Assembly: GCA_030152865.1 (NCBI GenBank)
Contig: JASLIW010000114.1
Span: 1 to 12,740 of the forward strand
Length of the DNA: 12,740 nucleotides
Source: Bacteroides sp.
GTDB taxonomy: Bacteria; Bacteroidota; Bacteroidia; Bacteroidales; Bacteroidaceae
Direction of reading: 5' to 3'
Within the stretch, counting starts at the first letter, position 1. Each line of letters begins with the position of its first letter. The translations under genes and the position numbers were made by a program. This document shows positions 9,176-12,740 of the stretch, piece by piece. Below the pieces are notes generated by a model. The model was not told the origin of the DNA. It did not search any database and was given only the letters and a program-made list of their open reading frames with translations.

Positions 9176-9430
9176 TTATCGCTCTTTTAATTGACTTCTA
9201 AAAAACTCTTCATTTGAAACACCCTCGCTGCTCTTAGATTTGCCTTTAGGATTATAACTTGGAATTACTCTACTATACATGATCAAGTTTTTGTAACTCA
9301 TTTCATTTAAAATGTAGTCTGGAGTTAACCCTGGATAAGCCTTCATCATTCCTCCAATTACTGCCCAGATGGAGTCGTTTTTTTCGTCCTCTTCAGAATG
9401 TTTTGGCCTTGAAGGAAAGTTGTAAGCAAA
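9176..9430 (-). CDS. Tail assembly chaperone frameshift extension (gpT-like)
   Basis: This -1-frame open stretch overlaps the chaperone's 3' end and stops with TAA at 9178-9176, directly abutting the tape-measure ATG at 9175. From the A7 site it adds 67 residues, from the T9 site 84. The sequence contains DSIWAVIGGMMKAYPGLTP, then DYILNEMSYKNLIMYSRVIP, and a polar tail ending QLKER. The pattern of an N-terminal WA..GG helix followed by TPDYIL.EMSY.NL.MY matches the small second reading frame found between chaperone and tape measure in many long-tailed phages; its role in lambda gpGT is to bind the tail tube protein while the G part binds the tape measure. No ATG exists in this frame upstream of 9349, which leaves frameshifting as the simplest way to make the conserved N-terminal part. 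An independent start at 9349 or 9346 is the alternative. Confidence 0.65.
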   Translation of the reverse strand, partial: FAYNFPSRPKHSEEDEKNDSIWAVIGGMMKAYPGLTPDYILNEMSYKNLIMYSRVIPSYNPKGKSKSSEGVSNEEFFRSQLKER

Positions 9431-9834
9431 AAAAAAGCATCCACATCCAACCCCTCTTTGAATAATCCTACTAGCAAGCTAGATAAAGGCTCGTACTCCA
9501 TCCTTATCGCTTGTTCCTTAATCTCTTTGTACAGACTTACTTTCTTTTTATACCTAAATCCTAGAAACGACCTAGTTCTTACTGCTTCTTCATCTAGGTT
9601 ATTAGCTCCTAAAACTATAGTAGCAACTATGTCTCCTATTACTTCTGCTTGTTTTGCATTGTCTAAAGTCCACATTATAGTGTCTTGGTTATCCTCCTTT
9701 GGGAGCCTTGAAATTAGCTCACTAACCCTTATTGTTGTGGAAAGAGTCGGAGTAGCGACTTTATACTCCCTAACTCCGACTCTCACTATAAGACCATCTT
9801 GCAAAACAGTGCTTGCTGTTTTACTCTCTATCAT
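9358..9834 (-). CDS. Tail assembly chaperone, zero-frame product (gpG-like)
   Basis: This 158-residue protein lies between the tail tube and tape measure genes, the position of lambda gpG-like tail assembly chaperones that coat the tape measure during tube growth. It reads MIESKTASTVLQDG, VATPTLSTTIRVSELISRLP, DNAKQAEVIGDIVATIVLGA, then a basic RSFLGFRYKKKV, and SSLLVGLFKEGLDVDAFFLL before ending TKKTTPSGQ. The mixture of helical segments and absence of a signal peptide or membrane anchor fits a cytosolic chaperone. Chaperones of this type usually make a second, longer product by -1 frameshift. Two slippery runs near the 3' end (T9 at 9436-9428 and A7 at 9384-9378) and an overlapping open -1 frame are present and are described separately. 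The start at 9834 leaves a three-base gap after the tail tube gene. Confidence 0.7.
   Translation of the reverse strand: MIESKTASTVLQDGLIVRVGVREYKVATPTLSTTIRVSELISRLPKEDNQDTIMWTLDNAKQAEVIGDIVATIVLGANNLDEEAVRTRSFLGFRYKKKVSLYKEIKEQAIRMEYEPLSSLLVGLFKEGLDVDAFFLLTTFLQGQNILKRTKKTTPSGQ
9378..9384 (-). other. Alternative slippery site A7 near chaperone stop
   Basis: The minus strand reads ACG AAA AAA ACG six codons before the chaperone stop (residues 150 to 153). A -1 slip on G_AAA_AAA enters the same open frame as the T9 site, giving the same total length of about 219 residues, but it keeps the hydrophobic segment and the KRTKK end of the zero-frame protein. P-site re-pairing is less perfect than at T9. 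Which site is used cannot be decided from one sequence. Confidence 0.4.
9428..9436 (-). other. Candidate slippery site T9 in chaperone gene
   Basis: The minus strand reads GCT TTT TTT TTG, nine consecutive T, containing T_TTT_TTT in zero-frame phase at about residues 133 to 135. Both the P-site and A-site tRNAs could re-pair perfectly after a -1 slip. The new frame is open from here to 9176. Transcriptional slippage on the same run would give the same product. Confidence 0.45.
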
Positions 9835-9837
9835 AAC

Positions 9838-10341
9838 CTATGCCTCTACTCCTCCTCTGATTTTCTCTACTGGGCCATGTTCAAAAATTACTCCATTCTT
9901 TGGCTTCTGAACTTTAATTCCAATCTCTGAGTAGAAAGTGTCATCGTTCGAGTATCCCATTCCCATATTTACCTTACATCTTGGATAAGCTACAGCTTCA
10001 GTGCCTGGTAAATCAGGAGCTAGCATACGAACAGCAAAATCTTTGTTATTAGACATTGATTTCACTTGACTAACTCCATTTTTGTCGGTTACTTCCCAGA
10101 ACTTTTTCTTTAATTCATCTGGAATACCAAACACTATCATCTTCCAGCCTAAGCGATCAGGGAATTTAAACGAGTTAACAACCTCTCCTTCTGTGTTTAT
10201 CAACTCTTTGGTAGCCCCTTCTTGATTATCAGGAACAATTGAGCCATTCTTCACCTCTCCTAACTTCTTCCAATCTGCTGGCATTGTACCATCTTCTGTA
10301 GCTTCTGCTATCTCTACAATTATCTTCCAACTTGCTTCCAT
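9838..10341 (-). CDS. Major tail tube protein
   Basis: This 167-residue protein is placed exactly between the terminator and the tail assembly chaperone, where the tail tube subunit is normally encoded. It should polymerise into the hollow non-contractile tube through which DNA passes. The sequence is beta-strand rich with few long helices: MEASWKIIVEIAEA, then WKKLGEVKNGSIVPDNQEG (a mention of the expected core strands), GEVVNSFKFPDRLGWKMIVFG, a charged loop DELKKKFWEVTDKNG, and VRMLAPDLPGTEAVAYPRCK with YSEIGIKVQKPK near the end. Its length suits tail tube proteins. It is separated from its neighbours by 3 to 11 bases only. A stronger site for high-level expression of such an abundant protein is not evident. 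I do not recognise an unambiguous family motif, so the call is mainly synteny plus strand-rich character. Confidence 0.65.
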   Translation of the reverse strand: MEASWKIIVEIAEATEDGTMPADWKKLGEVKNGSIVPDNQEGATKELINTEGEVVNSFKFPDRLGWKMIVFGIPDELKKKFWEVTDKNGVSQVKSMSNNKDFAVRMLAPDLPGTEAVAYPRCKVNMGMGYSNDDTFYSEIGIKVQKPKNGVIFEHGPVEKIRGGVEA

Positions 10342-10352
10342 ATCTCTAATTT

Positions 10353-10763
10353 TTAAAACGTTATTCTTCTAAATTTTAATCTCACATTTATAAAATGTTG
10401 CTTGATTTCATTAAGTGGGTATGTTTGAGGAGTTTCTATTAAATCAACTCTATACTCGGTATCTGTTAAGCTTGTAGCTATCTCCATCAATTTATTCTCT
10501 AGTTCAGTAACTCTTGCTATATCTTTGATGTATGAACCTTTAAACTCTTTATTAGGCACATATACATTGATATAAAGCTGTCCTGTCTGGAATTGCCCAT
10601 AAGGTCCTGACGACTTGAATACGATTACTGCATTTTCAATACTTGGAGTTTTAGGAAATTCAGGAAGCATACCATTTAAGTAGAGCTTACCAGTAATAAG
10701 CGACTCTATAGGCTCCTTTACTTTTAAGAAAAACTCCCTCTCAATCTGCTGTGATCCCTTCAT
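10353..10763 (-). CDS. Tail terminator-like protein
   Basis: This 136-residue protein lies between the gp10-like protein and the tail tube gene, the usual place of the tail terminator, which caps the growing tail tube and fixes its length together with the tape measure. An N-terminal helix (QQIEREFFLKVKEPIESLIT) leads into GKLYLNGMLP, then SIENAVIVFKSSGPYGQFQTGQ and the strand LYINVYVPN. After a helical ARVTELENKLMEIATSL segment it ends in the strand HFINVRLKFRRITF. The pattern of an "ED/EN.V." strand, a QxQTGxxxINVYVP strand and a final paired strand matches terminator-like proteins I know from Bacteroidota phages. The start ATG lies inside the previous gene (23-base overlap), so it is probably translated by coupling. 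There is an 11-base gap to the tail tube gene. The call depends on synteny. Confidence 0.6.
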   Translation of the reverse strand: MKGSQQIEREFFLKVKEPIESLITGKLYLNGMLPEFPKTPSIENAVIVFKSSGPYGQFQTGQLYINVYVPNKEFKGSYIKDIARVTELENKLMEIATSLTDTEYRVDLIETPQTYPLNEIKQHFINVRLKFRRITF

Positions 10764-11193
10764 TCTTAATCTGATTTAATAACTCTTCAACTAAACTATC
10801 TGCTAAATCCTCTGCTGATGCGATAACATTGTAAGGCCTTGTACTCCCATCGCTGTGTCCAAATTCTACATAAGCTGCATAATTCATACCTGCTATAATA
10901 AGTAAGACTATTCCTTGATTGTGCTCTTTTGCTAGCTCTTGGATGTATTGATGAGCTTTTACTTTGCCTTCTCCAATAAAGAAGTTGGACCTTACAATCT
11001 GCCCATCTACAACTACTGCGCTTGCAATAGAGTTTCTAAGGTTACCCGAACGGTCTGTGTAATTTCCTCTCTCTCGAGCGTTGTTCACACATTCTAAACC
11101 TATACGATCTAGTTGGTCAACTAGATCTTCAAGCGTCTGCTCTTTCCAGTCCTCTATCATTTCTTCTAGCGCTGCATCGTCAAACTCTATCAT
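10741..11193 (-). CDS. HK97 gp10-like tail-completion / neck protein
   Basis: This 150-residue protein resembles HK97 gp10-like proteins, which take part in joining head and tail. The N-terminal third is acidic and helical (FDDAALEEMIEDWKEQTLED, then LDRIGLECVNNARERG). It is followed by the family hallmark NYTDRSGNLRNSIA, a strand with DGQIVRSNFFIGEG, then IIAGMNYAAYVEFGH, the characteristic "AGMxYAxYVE.G" core, and a C-terminal helix (SLVEELLNQIKNEG). The length is typical for the family. It begins with an ATGA overlap on the head-closure gene, and its 3' end overlaps the next gene by 23 bases, which fits tight stoichiometric co-expression of neck proteins. I see no truncation or frameshift. 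Confidence 0.8.
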   Translation of the reverse strand: MIEFDDAALEEMIEDWKEQTLEDLVDQLDRIGLECVNNARERGNYTDRSGNLRNSIASAVVVDGQIVRSNFFIGEGKVKAHQYIQELAKEHNQGIVLLIIAGMNYAAYVEFGHSDGSTRPYNVIASAEDLADSLVEELLNQIKNEGITAD

Positions 11194-11498
11194 ACAATTA
11201 TCTTTATGCGTCTAACAGCACTTAATTCAAACAGACTCTTTACTTGTCCCTCAAACACTAAGTTTTTACGACTATCATACAATCGGATTATTTCAGCTTC
11301 AAAAGACATATCAGAAGTGGTTATCATGAAAGCCATATCAGTGAATTTACCATCTGCATAGACTTTCTTTTCTTCGTACGAATTAGGAATGAATTTACAT
11401 TTGACTAGCTCGCCCCATTCTACCTTGTCGAACACAGGCAAACCATCATCTCCAATCTCTCCTTCCGAGCTTATTTGTGCTGAAATATATCCTCTCAT
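11190..11498 (-). CDS. Head closure / head-tail joining protein
   Basis: This 102-residue protein has the size, position and composition of a head-closure (stopper) protein, which plugs the connector after packaging and offers the docking face for the tail. It looks beta-rich: an N-terminal strand MRGYISAQISSEG, a GLPVFDKVEWGELVKCKF segment, a YADGKFTDMAFMITT strand pair, SFEAEIIRLYDSRKNLVFEG, and a final LSAVRRIKIIV strand. The DG(K/R)F pattern followed by a long strand, with a closing hydrophobic strand, is familiar from neck proteins in Bacteroidota prophages. It starts at an ATG overlapping the connector stop by four bases, and its own stop overlaps the next ATG in the same way. No catalytic motif is expected or seen. 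The family call is inference from position and fold-like pattern; a paralogous neck protein remains possible. Confidence 0.6.
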   Translation of the reverse strand: MRGYISAQISSEGEIGDDGLPVFDKVEWGELVKCKFIPNSYEEKKVYADGKFTDMAFMITTSDMSFEAEIIRLYDSRKNLVFEGQVKSLFELSAVRRIKIIV

Positions 11499-11800
11499 AA
11501 TCTTGTAATCTTGGCTTTTGGCTCGATGAATAAAGATGGGCTAAGACCGAATTTTCGGCATAGGAAATAGACTTTGTTGCGTACACCTTCCACACTATAA
11601 GAAAGCGATACACCGCCTTCCCCTACCCCAGTTAGGGGGTACATCTGAAGGAGCAACTCAATAGCTAGTTTTCCTATCTGTTTTTTGTTCTCAACATCAC
11701 TATCTGCATCAACATCATTCATAAAGCAAACAGAATCAATAGCTTCATCCCCTACCTCGTATGGGATTAATAATCCTCTTAGCACATCTCTAACTTTCAT
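11495..11800 (-). CDS. Head-tail connector (adaptor-like, DUF6706-like)
   Basis: This 101-residue protein probably sits on the portal ring as the first neck component. Visible features are an N-terminal helix MKVRDVLRGLL, a conserved ENKKQIGKLAIELLLQMYPL segment, then GEGGVSLSYSVEGVRNKVYFLCRKFGL near the C-terminus. The order of an ENKK helix, a YPL(T/S) turn, a short beta segment and an LCRKxGL helix is what I know from small connector proteins placed directly after capsid genes in Bacteroidota phages. I chose the ATG at 11800 because it overlaps the stop of the capsid extension as TGATG. A GTG at 11803 gives one extra residue and cannot be excluded. The 3' end overlaps the next start as ATGA, which suggests coupled translation. 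The functional call relies on gene position as well as on the pattern. Confidence 0.7.
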   Translation of the reverse strand: MKVRDVLRGLLIPYEVGDEAIDSVCFMNDVDADSDVENKKQIGKLAIELLLQMYPLTGVGEGGVSLSYSVEGVRNKVYFLCRKFGLSPSLFIEPKAKITRL

Positions 11801-11979
11801 CACTCACTCAATTTTGCATTAATGAAATCAACAACCCCTTTGCGATTACCTCCTGCAATCTCCTGCTCTAGTAGGCTTTGCAATTCCTCTTCGCTTAGGT
11901 CTTTTAAATTCTCCTTGACTTGTGGAATTGTACCATCTAGTGGAGATTCAGGAGTGGTCGGCTCAGGATTGGTTTCTAC
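11800..11979 (-). CDS. Capsid C-terminal extension reached by -1 frameshift
   Basis: This is a 59-codon open stretch in the -1 frame relative to the capsid gene. It has no in-frame ATG or GTG; a TAA lies four codons upstream at 11994-11992, and the only TTG is deep inside at 11883. A stand-alone gene is therefore unlikely. Translated after the capsid's terminal KKK, it starts VETNPEPTTPESPLDG, a flexible Pro/Thr/Glu linker. A charged, predicted-helical segment follows, with LKDLSEEELQSLLEQE, then GNRKGVVDFINAKLSE. The second part resembles small LEM/HeH-type helix-extension-helix domains seen in phage proteins near capsid genes; this is resemblance only. The stop TGA (11802-11800) overlaps the ATG of the connector gene as TGATG, which supports real translation of the stretch. 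The extended subunit could act as a surface decoration or minor capsid protein. The alternative is a one-base sequencing error, or an ancestral separate gene that lost its start. Confidence 0.6.
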   Translation of the reverse strand, partial: VETNPEPTTPESPLDGTIPQVKENLKDLSEEELQSLLEQEIAGGNRKGVVDFINAKLSE

Positions 11980-12740
11980 TTTTTTTTTGTGTTAAGTGTA
12001 TGGATTCCGTTTATCTGTGTGATAATTGGAATAACCATTGCTTGCGACATTGTAGACTCCTTTAATGGGTTAGTTTCACGGAATTTTGAAACTAGAATAT
12101 AGTCGTCAACTGTTTGGTAATTCACTCCATCTACAGGATAATCCATTTCAGCAACTCTCGACCAAACAAGCTCACCCACCTTAGGAGAGTCCATAAACAC
12201 AACCATTCCCTCTTTCCATGGATTAGTTTCTGTTCGCTTGCCATCCTTTTCGATAGTAACCTTGCGCTTAACCTCTATTACAGTTAAATCTTTCTCGTCT
12301 TTCAAGAATTCAATTAAACGTGTCTTAGAAACAGGGGTTTTGGTTTCGCTTTCAGGAGAAGCATTGTCAATTGTTTCTTTAGCTTTACGCATCTGATTCA
12401 ATTGCTTGGGTTGAAGCATGATATATTTCAAATTCGGGTTTTCTTCCAAAATTGCATCTATATCAGTAATAGGAGTAGCTGTTGCTTTGTCCTCCCAGTT
12501 AAACGCTGCTTCGTGCTGGTTCTTCTCAGGATACTTCATATCCACACGAATACCTATAGAAGCGTCTTTCTCATCGTCTGTGAGAATTACACCAGAACTC
12601 AACCCTTGTAGGAATGACTTTTCGTTACGCTCGTATACACCTCGAATCGCACGCTTTAAGTCTGAGAAGATCTCTCTTACAATCTCCTTCATGTAAGGAG
12701 TTTCTTCTCCACCTTTACCAGCTCTTACTTGTTCAGCTTT
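11976..12740 (-). CDS. Major capsid protein (gpE-like family), 5' end outside window
   Basis: The frame is open from the right edge, so 254 codons of the C-terminal part are visible. The ATG at 12692 is internal: 16 more in-frame codons precede it (ending GGEETPY) and no stop separates it from the edge. The protein would form the shell of the phage head. Recognition rests on a pattern I associate with Bacteroidota capsid proteins of the lambda gpE-like group: a helical stretch MKEIVREIF near the visible start, ATATPITDID, IMLQPKQLNQMRKA in the middle, then NPWKEGMVVF, YQTVDDYILVSKF and the conserved tail SQAMVIPIITQINGIHTLNT. It is the first visible gene of the block and is followed by connector and neck genes, as expected for a capsid gene. 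It ends in Lys-Lys-Lys-stop, encoded by a run of nine A directly before TAG. That run is a probable frameshift site, described separately. The family call is from memory and was not searched. Confidence 0.85.
   Translation of the reverse strand, partial: KAEQVRAGKGGEETPYMKEIVREIFSDLKRAIRGVYERNEKSFLQGLSSGVILTDDEKDASIGIRVDMKYPEKNQHEAAFNWEDKATATPITDIDAILEENPNLKYIMLQPKQLNQMRKAKETIDNASPESETKTPVSKTRLIEFLKDEKDLTVIEVKRKVTIEKDGKRTETNPWKEGMVVFMDSPKVGELVWSRVAEMDYPVDGVNYQTVDDYILVSKFRETNPLKESTMSQAMVIPIITQINGIHTLNTKKK
11979..11988 (-). other. Candidate -1 slippery site at end of capsid gene
   Basis: On the minus strand the last capsid codons read ACA AAA AAA AAG TAG. Nine consecutive A occupy 11988 to 11980. 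Their 3' part forms the heptamer A_AAA_AAG in the correct phase, with the in-frame stop TAG immediately after it. A_AAA_AAG is the classic strong bacterial -1 shift heptamer, and a stop in the next codon often helps slippage. A run of nine A can also cause RNA polymerase slippage. A -1 shift leads into the open stretch ending at 11800. I did not identify a clear downstream stem-loop by eye. Confidence 0.65.

Noticed and set aside
9344..9355. GGAGG followed by ATGATG, suggesting an independent start for the chaperone extension
   Set aside because: The spacing is only one to four bases, the bases also encode Gly-Gly in the extension, and Bacteroidota rarely rely on such sites. It remains a possible internal start but does not explain the open frame upstream.
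9458..9910. 150-codon plus-strand open frame opposite the tail chaperone
   Set aside because: It is antisense to a well-placed structural gene and shows no domain or start signal.
1..12740. tRNA genes, CRISPR arrays, insertion sequences, integrase or att sites
   Set aside because: None seen; the sequence is filled by overlapping structural genes on one strand.

Overview
The window is a late structural gene block of a long-tailed (siphovirus-like) phage or prophage. All supported genes lie on the minus strand, so the functional order runs from the right edge to the left edge. The host is most likely a member of the Bacteroidota. The evidence is the family signatures of the capsid, connector, distal tail and tape-measure proteins (recognised from memory, not searched), the moderately AT-rich composition, and start codons that mostly lack strong Shine-Dalgarno sites. 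I cannot name a genus. No integrase, attachment site or bacterial flanking gene is visible, so free phage versus prophage cannot be decided.

Right third (head and neck, 12740 to about 10350): the C-terminal part of a major capsid protein (5' end cut by the window edge). It is followed without a start codon by a 59-codon open stretch in the -1 frame, then a head-tail connector, a head-closure protein, an HK97 gp10-like protein and a tail terminator. Centre (10341 to 9176): the tail tube protein and a tail assembly chaperone, again followed by an overlapping -1-frame extension that stops directly before the tape-measure start. Left half: a 1185-residue tape measure protein, a distal tail (Dit-like) protein, and one giant tail-tip/fibre gene. 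This last gene is open from 5239 to the left edge (at least 1746 codons) and fills the apparently empty first 5.2 kb.

The genes are packed with ATGA/TGATG-type overlaps or gaps of a few bases, so they probably form one leftward operon with translational coupling. No internal promoter or terminator is convincing, and with the giant gene and the two frameshift extensions included there is no stretch above 300 bases without coding.

The most interesting observations are two probable programmed -1 frameshifts. One is the tail-chaperone frameshift expected in long-tailed phages. The other is less expected: an A_AAA_AAG slippery heptamer immediately before the stop of the major capsid gene, which would add a Pro/Glu/Thr-rich linker and a small helical LEM/HeH-like domain to a fraction of capsid subunits, comparable to T7 gene 10A/10B. 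The tail-tip protein also carries two modules with nearly identical DNA at their 3' ends but strongly diverged cores, which suggests module exchange.
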